DNA of 64,000 nt, from positions 744,001 to 808,000 of the forward strand of contig NZ_LR134356.1 in the NCBI RefSeq assembly GCF_900637195.1, read 5' to 3'. The number at the start of each line of letters is the position of its first letter. Position 1 is the first letter of the stretch. This document shows positions 1 through 6,855 of the stretch, one piece after another. The stretch is from Mycolicibacterium aurum (lineage in GTDB: Bacteria; Actinomycetota; Actinomycetes; Mycobacteriales; Mycobacteriaceae). Made by a program: the position numbers and the translations under genes. Below the pieces are notes generated by a model. The model was not told the DNA's origin and did not search any database. It worked only from the letters and a program-made list of their open reading frames with translations.

Positions 1-2
1 TC

Positions 3-209
3 CCGATCGTGATCGCGCTCCTGTTCGCCATCGTCATCGCGTTGCCGTTGGGCATCTGGGTGTTCAGTCCGCTCCGGCGCCGCGCCACCGCGAGCATCGC
101 CGTGATCGACGAGCGTCGCCGTCGCGACCGCGAACAGCTGCAGGCGCGGTTGCGCGGGGCCGGCGATCCCGCCGCGGGTCCGGGAACGGCAGCGCCGACC
201 GACACCTGA
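3..209 (+). CDS. DUF4229-like small membrane protein, 5' truncated
   Basis: Only the C-terminal part is present, because the open frame enters from the left window edge. It shows a hydrophobic segment (about residues 1-18 of the visible part), then a basic, charged tail rich in Arg and Glu and a Pro/Ala-rich end. One membrane helix followed by LRRRATASI-like and RRRRDREQL stretches resembles the DUF4229 family (Rv0531-like), which sits near menA in mycobacteria. Function is unknown. The family call rests on short similarity and position only. Confidence 0.5.
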   Translation, partial: PIVIALLFAIVIALPLGIWVFSPLRRRATASIAVIDERRRRDREQLQARLRGAGDPAAGPGTAAPTDT

Positions 210-286
210 CCCGGCAAACGGGTTTGTGCGTCTGAATAGGGCATTTACCTGCTTGGCTATTCCGCTTGCCGGGTAACCCGGGTCAC

Positions 287-700
287 ATGACCAATCCGCA
301 GGTGATGGCCCGTCCCGCGGGCACCAGTAGTCACAGAGGTATCAGCAACCACAGGGATGCGACCGGCCGGCGGCTCTACCGCCGCTGGATCGACGAACTG
401 TGGGCCGGGCGGCGCATCGCCGCAGAGTTGGTGGCGCCCGACTTCGTCGGGCATTGGCCCACCCGCGACGTGCGTGGACCCGACGGATTGCAGGCCGTCA
501 TCGACGACACCAGGAGCACGCTGCGCGAACTCCGGTTCGTCGTTGAGGTGGGACCGATGTGCGACGGCGACATGATCGCGGCCCGCTGGATCGGCACGGG
601 TTCCGGCGAGCACGGGCCCGCCCGGTTCACCGGCAACGATCTGCTGCGAATCTCGGACGGCAAGATCGTCGAGTACTGGGCGGGCGCGGCCCGCTCCTGA
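287..700 (+). CDS. SnoaL-like / ester-cyclase-fold protein
   Basis: The protein has about 137 residues if it starts at the ATG at 287; an in-frame TTG at 266 is an alternative. The pattern RLYRRWIDELW, then a DFVGHWP stretch, then GDMIAARWIGTG and ending DGKIVEYWAGA is typical of SnoaL-like polyketide-cyclase/ester-cyclase folds of the NTF2-like superfamily. These are small cone-shaped domains that bind hydrophobic ligands; many are uncharacterised and the true substrate cannot be read from sequence. It stands alone on the plus strand and converges on the MoxR operon with a gap of only 15 bases. Confidence 0.7.
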   Translation: MTNPQVMARPAGTSSHRGISNHRDATGRRLYRRWIDELWAGRRIAAELVAPDFVGHWPTRDVRGPDGLQAVIDDTRSTLRELRFVVEVGPMCDGDMIAARWIGTGSGEHGPARFTGNDLLRISDGKIVEYWAGAARS

Positions 701-715
701 CCTGCCCGAGGGCGG

Positions 716-1432
716 TCAACCCGCTGCGGCGTCGCGCAACAGCTGTTGCAGCGCCTCCAGCGGGTCGCCGCCGACGTCGAGGGTGCGCGTATCCGGCAGC
801 TCGCCCGGATCGGGCACCTCGGTGGGCGCGGCCGGGAGCGCGGGGGCAGCGGCCGGCGGCGGGGGTGGCGGTGGCGCGAGGGGTGCCACCGTCCCCAGGC
901 CGTTGATCTTCGCCGTGACCCGGGCGGCGGCATCGGCGCGGACGGCCCGCCGGTCGGCATCGGGGTCGTCGTTGCCGGAGAAGCAGCCGTCGGGGGCGTC
1001 GGCGATCACCGACAGCGCGCTGTCGTAGCGCTGGCGCGCCACGTCGAGCCGCGCCTCCCAGGCGTCGATGTCGCCCTGGCGTTCTCTGACGAGCTCGAGG
1101 TTGACCCGCACCGGGCACGACTGGCTCGCGTCGGTGCGCGCCAGGACCGCGGAGAACTGCGCGTCGGCGTCGTCGAGCCGGTCTTCGAGCACTGCCAGCC
1201 CACCCGCGGCGAACGCGGCGTTGGCCGGTTCGGCGACGTTGAGGATCCGCAGCAGCGACACATCGTCCCGCAGCCCGCCGATCTCACCGGCGGCGAAGTG
1301 GCGTTGCGCCGAATCCCCGATCACCACCACCGATATCAGCTTCACCGCCAGCACCAGCGCAACGATCGCCACAGGCGCCGACAGCACCAGCAGCCGTCGT
1401 CGCATCCGCACCCTGGCCGGTACGTGGGTCAC
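716..1432 (-). CDS. Membrane-anchored protein at the end of the MoxR operon
   Basis: The 238-residue protein has one N-terminal membrane helix (about residues 12-38), a helical, repeat-like central region that may form a TPR-like fold, two cysteines, and a Pro/Ala-rich linker with a long proline run near residue 190. Its start overlaps the stop of the upstream VWA-like gene in an ATGA arrangement (1429-1432), so translation is probably coupled. In MoxR/DUF58/VWA operons a TPR-type membrane protein often ends the set, which fits its place here. No enzymatic motif is visible. It is probably a scaffold of the complex on the outer face of the membrane. Confidence 0.65.
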   Translation of the reverse strand: MTHVPARVRMRRRLLVLSAPVAIVALVLAVKLISVVVIGDSAQRHFAAGEIGGLRDDVSLLRILNVAEPANAAFAAGGLAVLEDRLDDADAQFSAVLARTDASQSCPVRVNLELVRERQGDIDAWEARLDVARQRYDSALSVIADAPDGCFSGNDDPDADRRAVRADAAARVTAKINGLGTVAPLAPPPPPPPAAAPALPAAPTEVPDPGELPDTRTLDVGGDPLEALQQLLRDAAAG

Positions 1433-2352
1433 GGCAGCACCACCTTCCTTGTGGCCCTGGCGCGCAGCAGATCCCTTGTGGTCAGGTAGATCTCACTGAT
1501 CAGCAGCAGCGAGGCAAGCATGGTCAGGGCCCAGTACAGTTCGGTGCGGCGCGGCGTCCCGGGGTCCACCGCGTCGGTCATCGGCTGGTCCTCCGCCACC
1601 CCGATCCGGGGAAGCGCCTCCCCGGCGGCGCGCTGCACATAGGGCAGGCCGAGCTGATCGGCGATGCTGCGCAACGAGTTTCCTCCCGCGCTCCCGGTGC
1701 CGTAGCCGAGCACCGCTCCGCCGTCGATGCCGCCGGTGTCGAACACCCCCTGCGTCACGGTGGACTCTGCGGCACCCGAGCCCAGGTAATAGACCACATT
1801 CGGCGCCTGCGGATACTGCTGGCCGGCCGCTATCAGCTGATACCGCAACACGTTGGCGGCCGCGCCCGCGTTGACCTCGGTGCCGGCGGCGGTCGGGCCG
1901 GGATAGGGGTTGAGCGTCTCGACCACCGGCGTCAGGCTCCACGCGTCGGCCGACAGCGGCCAGTCGATGGCGGGCCGTGAGGCGAACGAGATCACGGCGA
2001 ACCGTGCCCCCGGATGGGCGCTGATCAGCTCCGCCATGTCGTCCCGGATGCCCGACATCCGTGGTGCACCGCCGAAATCGGGGATCGCAGAGTCCGCCGA
2101 CCTGTCCACGACGAAGTACACGTTCGCGCCGTCCTGGGGACGTTGCACCGGCTCGGACTGGGTCGACGACCCCGTCACGGGGCGTGCGGCGGCGAGCAGC
2201 ACCAGCAGCATCACGACAGTGGTGGTGGACCACCGCAGAAGCGCGCCGCTGCCCGTGGCGGCAGCTCCGCGCAGCGCCACCGCGCGCAGCACGACGAGCG
2301 TCACCGCGATCACGGCCAGCAGCAGCGGGGGCAGCACCGGCTCGAACGTCAT
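1429..2352 (-). CDS. VWA-like membrane protein of the MoxR operon (second copy)
   Basis: The protein is 307 residues from the ATG at 2352, which overlaps the upstream stop as ATGA. It has two N-terminal helices (about 7-26 and 37-57), an external von Willebrand A-like domain and a C-terminal helix. Where a MIDAS site normally reads DxSxS the protein reads DRSAD, so one metal-ligand serine is missing and metal binding may be altered. Paired VWA proteins downstream of MoxR and DUF58 genes are common; they are thought to act with the MoxR ATPase in assembling or activating envelope proteins. A longer frame up to 3009 exists but overlaps the preceding gene and is rejected. Confidence 0.75.
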   Translation of the reverse strand: MTFEPVLPPLLLAVIAVTLVVLRAVALRGAAATGSGALLRWSTTTVVMLLVLLAAARPVTGSSTQSEPVQRPQDGANVYFVVDRSADSAIPDFGGAPRMSGIRDDMAELISAHPGARFAVISFASRPAIDWPLSADAWSLTPVVETLNPYPGPTAAGTEVNAGAAANVLRYQLIAAGQQYPQAPNVVYYLGSGAAESTVTQGVFDTGGIDGGAVLGYGTGSAGGNSLRSIADQLGLPYVQRAAGEALPRIGVAEDQPMTDAVDPGTPRRTELYWALTMLASLLLISEIYLTTRDLLRARATRKVVLP

Positions 2353-3308
2353 CGCCGCACCGCCATCAGCGATACGCCCAGCAGTGCCGCCAGCGCCAGC
2401 GCGGCAATCAGGGCCACCGCGGGGGAGTCCTCCCTGGAGTCGGCGCGATCCGACGATGCGGCCAGCGTCGCGGCGCGAATGGCGTCGAGCGCAGCGTACA
2501 TGTCGGCGGCCTGGTACCGGAAGAACTGTCCCCCCGTCGCACCGGTGAGCGCGCTCAGCGACTCGGTCTCGCGACCGGGCGTCGCGATCGCGTTGATCTG
2601 CGCGCCGGCCCGCTGCGCCATCTCGGTCACCTGGGCGTCGGTGTACAGCGACGGTCTGCTGTCGTCCGGGGATCGCAGTGCCCCCGGCCCCAGGTAGACC
2701 AGCGACCGTCGGGTGTCGCCGGCGGTCTCGAAGCCGGGAAAGCCGGTGAGGCACAGGGCCAGTACGTCGGCAACGGTCGGCGCATAGTCGTCGTAGTCGA
2801 TCGGCGCGACGAACGGCGGCGCTGTCGGCGCGGCCCGCGCGAAGTCGGCGAGCCGGCCGGCGGCGAACTGGTAATCGCGGGTCAGCGGGATCAGCCGCCG
2901 GTTCAGCGACGTCAGACCGATGCGTTCGGAGCCGTACGTGGTGGCTGCGCGCGCGAAGTAGCCGAGGAACTGCCCGCTGGCCTCGTCGGTGACGGGTGCC
3001 GCGCTGCACAGCATGATGTCCTCGCGCGGCGGTGCGGCGTCAGAGTCCCAGAACGTTCCCGTCGGGCGCGCGCTGGCCCATGCGGTCGCCGTGAACAGCA
3101 GCATCAGCAGCGCCAGCGCCACCGCGGTGACCCGGGTCTGCCTGCGCACCACGGCCCGGTACTCCGGCAGCCGGGTGAGCCGGACGGTGTTGGCCAGCGG
3201 GACCTGACGGTCCTGCCTGCCCCGGACAGGCAGCAGCAGCGCCAGCGCCACGGCAAGCACCAGAGCGCCCAGCCCAGCCGCGGCCACCGGCCACCAGGTC
3301 AGCTCCAC
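2349..3308 (-). CDS. VWA-like membrane protein of the MoxR operon (first copy)
   Basis: The 319-residue protein has two N-terminal helices (about 8-28 and 58-78), a large external region and one C-terminal helix ending in a basic VRR. The fold pattern and its operon position are those of a VWA protein, but the usual first MIDAS motif is not recognisable; the matching stretch reads EDIMLCS. It overlaps the upstream DUF4381-like gene by 10 bases and the next VWA gene by 4 bases. With its paralogue it probably forms the extracytoplasmic part of the MoxR-associated complex. The client protein is unknown. Confidence 0.7.
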   Translation of the reverse strand: MELTWWPVAAAGLGALVLAVALALLLPVRGRQDRQVPLANTVRLTRLPEYRAVVRRQTRVTAVALALLMLLFTATAWASARPTGTFWDSDAAPPREDIMLCSAAPVTDEASGQFLGYFARAATTYGSERIGLTSLNRRLIPLTRDYQFAAGRLADFARAAPTAPPFVAPIDYDDYAPTVADVLALCLTGFPGFETAGDTRRSLVYLGPGALRSPDDSRPSLYTDAQVTEMAQRAGAQINAIATPGRETESLSALTGATGGQFFRYQAADMYAALDAIRAATLAASSDRADSREDSPAVALIAALALAALLGVSLMAVRR

Positions 3309-3772
3309 GTGCGGATCAGCTCTTCGGTCTGCTCGCCCAGCAGTCCGACGTCGGCGGTGGAGGCGCTGTCGAACTGTGCCTCACCGAGTGCTTCCAGCAC
3401 CGGCGCCGCCGCGGCGAGATCGCTTGCGGCAAGCGCACGCAGCTGCATGTACTGGGCCCGCTCGCCGGTGGCCTGATGCAGGAAGCTGCGCAGGGTGGCG
3501 CTCAATGCCGCGCCGGCCTGCTCGGCCGACAGCTCGCCGTCGCGGTGCCGGCCGGTGATCGCCCGGACGGCCCTGGCGAAGCGGTATCGGAGCAGACGGG
3601 CGTGCAGGCCCCTGACCCAGGGCATCCGCCGGAGCCGGTGCGACGGCATGGTCGCAATGAGAACCAGTGCGTACCAACCGATCACAACCAGAAGCAGCGC
3701 CACGCCGAGCCACAGCCACTGCGTCGAGTAGCCCGGTGGTCCGCTGACGAACTTCAGCAGGTCATCCGGCAC
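3299..3772 (-). CDS. DUF4381-like membrane protein of the MoxR operon
   Basis: The 157-residue protein has one strong membrane helix (about residues 18-40, rich in W, L and V), then a basic stretch and a helical cytoplasmic domain. Size, topology and position between the DUF58 gene and the VWA genes match the small DUF4381-type protein of MoxR operons. It overlaps the DUF58 gene upstream by about 11 bases and the first VWA gene downstream by 10 bases, so the six genes look like one transcription unit with coupled translation. Its biochemical role is unknown; in related operons it is assumed to link the ATPase complex to the membrane proteins. Confidence 0.65.
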   Translation of the reverse strand: MPDDLLKFVSGPPGYSTQWLWLGVALLLVVIGWYALVLIATMPSHRLRRMPWVRGLHARLLRYRFARAVRAITGRHRDGELSAEQAGAALSATLRSFLHQATGERAQYMQLRALAASDLAAAAPVLEALGEAQFDSASTADVGLLGEQTEELIRTWS

Positions 3773-4622
3773 GCGACCACACCCTCGTCATCTCGGTGAC
3801 GCCGGTGCGGATCTGCGCGGAGCTGGCGACGGTCACATGCGGAACACCATTGCCGGTCAGCAACTCCGTCAGCCGCTGGGCGCGTCGCTCCTCGGAACGC
3901 CGGTAGGCGGCCATCACCCGCGGGTCCGCGGCGGCCGCACCCAGCACCGGTCTGCCGGTCGCGACGTCGTAGCCGCCGTCGCGCACATCCGTCGCGGGTC
4001 GGTCGGCGACCATCGCCCACATCACGTCGTGGCGCGCCGTCAGCCGGGACAGGGCGTCGTCGAGGCGGTCGTCGGGTTCGGGTTCGTCAGAGATCACGAC
4101 GATCAGCATCGAATGCCGGTAATGCGTGGCCACATAGTTCAGTTGGCAGACGATGTCGCTCGGTCCGTGCTGCCCGGCGTGGCTGTGGTAGCTCTGCAAC
4201 ATGGCTTCGATGTGGTTCTCGCCGCGCCGCTGACGCACCCGCAGGCTGCCGCGGCCATCGCCGTACACCAGCCCGATCTCGTCGGCGCGGCCCAGCGTGA
4301 TCAATCCGATCGCACCCATGACATGAAGTGCTACTTGACTTTTCGTCTCATTGCCGGGGGTGACGGCCCGCATGTTACGGCCCGCGTCGGCGACGATGAG
4401 GACCTTGTGATGCTTCTCGGAGACGAAGCGTTTGATCAGCACGCTGGCTGAGCGGGCAGAGGCCTTCCAGTCGATATCGCGGACGTCGTCACCCGGAACG
4501 TAGGGCCGTAGCTCGTCGAATTCCATTGTGCGGGTGTGTAACAGCGCATGGCGTCCACCTTCGAGCATGCCGCGGGTGTCGGTGCCGAAGTGTGCTCGTG
4601 CCCTGTTGAGGTGCGTGCCCAC
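3762..4622 (-). CDS. DUF58 domain protein (MoxR operon)
   Basis: The 286-residue protein carries the DUF58 signature around residues 33-55: FDELRPYVPGDDVRDIDW followed by KASARS. DUF58 proteins resemble VWA folds and nearly always sit next to a MoxR AAA ATPase, for which they probably act as an adaptor or substrate receptor. There is no signal peptide or membrane helix, so this one is probably cytoplasmic. It begins 13 bases after the moxR stop and overlaps the next gene. A HADVT-type activity or enzymatic site is not visible. The start chosen is the first start codon of the frame after the moxR stop. Confidence 0.85.
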   Translation of the reverse strand: MGTHLNRARAHFGTDTRGMLEGGRHALLHTRTMEFDELRPYVPGDDVRDIDWKASARSASVLIKRFVSEKHHKVLIVADAGRNMRAVTPGNETKSQVALHVMGAIGLITLGRADEIGLVYGDGRGSLRVRQRRGENHIEAMLQSYHSHAGQHGPSDIVCQLNYVATHYRHSMLIVVISDEPEPDDRLDDALSRLTARHDVMWAMVADRPATDVRDGGYDVATGRPVLGAAAADPRVMAAYRRSEERRAQRLTELLTGNGVPHVTVASSAQIRTGVTEMTRVWSRAG

Positions 4623-4635
4623 TATGTGCCGCCGC

Positions 4636-5646
4636 TCAGGGGACCCGGACCGCTTGCAGGACGGCGTCGATGACCCTGTTGGGGGTGACGCCTGCGCTGG
4701 CGGCCTCGAACCCGAGGATCAGCCGGTGCTGCAGGACGCGGTGCGCGAGATCGGCGATGTCGCCGGGGATGACGTGGTTGCGGCCTGCCAGCACGGCGAG
4801 TGCCCTGGCCGATGTGCACAACGCGATGGTCGCGCGGGGGCTGGCGCCGTACTCGATCAGCCGGGCCAGGTTGCTGGGCAGGTAGTTCCCCGCGTCCCGG
4901 GTGACTCCGACCAGGCGGCTGGCGTAGAGCATCAGGTCGCGGCTCATGTGCACGTGCCGGGTCACCTGCTGCAGGTGACGGACATCGTCGAGGGTGGCGA
5001 CCGGCCGTGCGTGGTGGCCTCTGTCGTACAGCCCGGCGTCCAGGCGGGTGAGCACCTCGACCTCCTGCTCCGGCGACGGGTACCGCACGATCTCCTTGAG
5101 CAGGAAGCGGTCGGTCTGGGCTTCCGACAGCGCGTAGGTCCCCTCCTGGTCGACCGGGTTCTGCGTCGCGATCACCAGGAACGGCTCCGGGATCGGGTAT
5201 TCCGTGCCCGCGATCGTGGTCTGGCGTTCCTCCATCGCCTCCAGCATCGCGCTCTGGGTTTTGGCGCTGGAGCGGTTGATCTCGTCGAGCAGCACCACGT
5301 TGGCGTGCACGGGACCCAGCTGGGTGACGAACGACGTGGTGGTGGCGTCGTAGATCTGCGTGCCGATGATGTCGCTGGGCAGCAGGTCGGGAGTGCACTG
5401 GATACGCCGGAACTGCCCGTCGATGGATTCGGCGATGACGCGGGCCGCTGTGGTCTTGGCCAGGCCGGGCACGCTCTCGAGCAGGATGTGCCCGCCCGTC
5501 AGCAGGCCGATGAGCAGTGTCTCCCGCAGGTGTTCCTGGCCCACGACCTTGGCCGAAAACGCCTCCGACAGGGCCGCGACGATCCGTCTGGCCGTTTCGG
5601 CGTCGGCGGGGGAGCCGGACTCACGAGGTATGGGCGCAGCAGTCAT
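4636..5646 (-). CDS. MoxR-family AAA+ ATPase
   Basis: The 336-residue ATPase has a Walker A motif ESVPGLAKTT (about 57-66), a Walker B motif VVLLDEINR (about 117-125), sensor 1 (IATQNP) and the ALSEAQTDRF stretch typical of MoxR proteins. MoxR ATPases act as chaperones that help mature or activate partner proteins, often metal enzymes or envelope proteins, together with DUF58 and VWA proteins. All of these are encoded directly downstream. It is the first gene of the minus-strand operon running to 716. It lies 54 bases from the end of menA, so the two could be co-transcribed, but nothing proves a functional link. Confidence 0.93.
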   Translation of the reverse strand: MTAAPIPRESGSPADAETARRIVAALSEAFSAKVVGQEHLRETLLIGLLTGGHILLESVPGLAKTTAARVIAESIDGQFRRIQCTPDLLPSDIIGTQIYDATTTSFVTQLGPVHANVVLLDEINRSSAKTQSAMLEAMEERQTTIAGTEYPIPEPFLVIATQNPVDQEGTYALSEAQTDRFLLKEIVRYPSPEQEVEVLTRLDAGLYDRGHHARPVATLDDVRHLQQVTRHVHMSRDLMLYASRLVGVTRDAGNYLPSNLARLIEYGASPRATIALCTSARALAVLAGRNHVIPGDIADLAHRVLQHRLILGFEAASAGVTPNRVIDAVLQAVRVP

Positions 5647-5700
5647 CTGGCGGGGTGTACCACGCGACTTCGGCGTGCAAACCGTCGCAGCACGACGGCG

Positions 5701-6582
5701 TCACCCCCAGGTCGTCGACAACACCAGCGCGCCGGCGACCGCCACCGCCCAGACCAGCATCGTCAGGCCGGTGTCCTTCAAGACGGGGATCAGCTCCCTG
5801 CCGCCCAGCCCGGTGCGCACCGGTGTGGCGGCGCGCACCGCCAGCGGCAGCGCCACCAGGCCGACCGCGCACCACGGCGTCGCGGCCATCAGGACCAGGG
5901 TCAGCGCGAACGCCACCACCAGCAGCGCCTGGAACAGCACCCGCGTCTTCGCGTCGCCCAGGCGCACCGCCAGCGTGATCTTGCCCGACTCCGCGTCGGT
6001 CGGGATGTCGCGCAGGTTGTTGGCCACCAGCACGGCCGAGGACAGGCAACCTGTCGCGACAGCCAGCGTCGCGCCGACCCAGTCGATTCGCAAAGCCTGG
6101 GTGTACTGGGTGCCGAGCACGGCGACCAGGCCGAAGAACACGAACACCGCGACCTCGCCGAGGCCCAGATACCCGTACGGCTTGGAACCGCCGGTGTAGA
6201 GCCACGCCCCCGCGATGCAGACCGCACCGACGGCGATCAGCCACGGTGCGGAGAACCACGCGAGTACCAGGCCGGCGACCGCACCGATGCCCAGGCTCAC
6301 TGCCGCGGCGGCCAGCACCGACTTCGGTGTGGCCAGCTTCGAACCCACGAGCCGCAGTGGCCCGGACCGCACGTCGTCGGTGCCGCGGATGCCGTCGGAA
6401 TAGTCGTTGGCGTAATTGACCCCGATGATCATCCCGACCGCGACGAGCAGGGCCAGCAGCGCCTTCCACCACGACGCGGCATCCAGCCACGCGGCGGCAC
6501 CGGTGCCTGCGATGACGGGCGCGACGGCGTTGGGCAACGTGCGGGGACGCGCACCCTCGACCCACTGGGCGATACTGGCCAC
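5701..6582 (-). CDS. menA: 1,4-dihydroxy-2-naphthoate polyprenyltransferase MenA
   Basis: MenA joins the polyprenyl diphosphate tail to DHNA, releasing CO2 and pyrophosphate to give demethylmenaquinone at the cytoplasmic membrane. The 293-residue protein is a UbiA-type prenyltransferase with about eight membrane helices. The first Asp-rich motif [15 protein letters not shown] (about residues 55-69) binds the Mg-diphosphate; a second motif, [14 protein letters not shown], follows near 190. Its length equals the usual 290-295 residues. Its start lies 42 bases from the divergent small gene at 6625. Other menaquinone genes are spread over the next 50 kb. Confidence 0.96.
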   Translation of the reverse strand: MASIAQWVEGARPRTLPNAVAPVIAGTGAAAWLDAASWWKALLALLVAVGMIIGVNYANDYSDGIRGTDDVRSGPLRLVGSKLATPKSVLAAAAVSLGIGAVAGLVLAWFSAPWLIAVGAVCIAGAWLYTGGSKPYGYLGLGEVAVFVFFGLVAVLGTQYTQALRIDWVGATLAVATGCLSSAVLVANNLRDIPTDAESGKITLAVRLGDAKTRVLFQALLVVAFALTLVLMAATPWCAVGLVALPLAVRAATPVRTGLGGRELIPVLKDTGLTMLVWAVAVAGALVLSTTWG

Positions 6583-6624
6583 GACGGTCAGTCTTGCAGG
6601 TGCCGACCGTGGCAGACTGAGCGC

Positions 6625-6837
6625 ATGGACGACCGACTGAGCAAGGCCGAGATCCGTAAGGATGCGGTGCAGGAGATCGTCGGGGCGGGGGCATCAGCTG
6701 TGGGCGAGGTGACGTCGATCATCACCTCGGCCGTCAAGGATGTCGCGAACGCCATCGGCGGATTCGCCACCGACGTCTTCGAGATTCGTGACGGCGCCAA
6801 GCGCGCGGCGCGGATCGCCGACCCCGACGACGAGTAG
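6625..6837 (+). CDS. Conserved small mycobacterial-type protein, 70 aa
   Basis: The ATG at 6625 opens a 70-residue frame that ends just before the convergent Emb-like gene. Residues 1-15 are charged, 18-48 form an Ala/Val/Ile-rich amphipathic stretch ([20 protein letters not shown]), and the end is charged and acidic. It has neither a signal peptide nor a clear membrane helix. A longer frame running back to 4528 is an antisense shadow of moxR and menA and is not used. The position, divergent from menA by 42 bases, suggests a shared promoter region. Function is unknown; it could be membrane-associated through the amphipathic helix. Confidence 0.6.
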   Translation: MDDRLSKAEIRKDAVQEIVGAGASAVGEVTSIITSAVKDVANAIGGFATDVFEIRDGAKRAARIADPDDE

Positions 6838-6855
6838 ACGACGAGTAGTCGACGG

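Noticed and set aside
4528..6837. Long plus-strand frame of 769 codons
   Set aside because: It runs antisense to moxR and menA, with composition of a GC-rich shadow frame (many Arg, Gly, His, Gln, Pro). Only its last 70 codons (from 6625) look like a gene.
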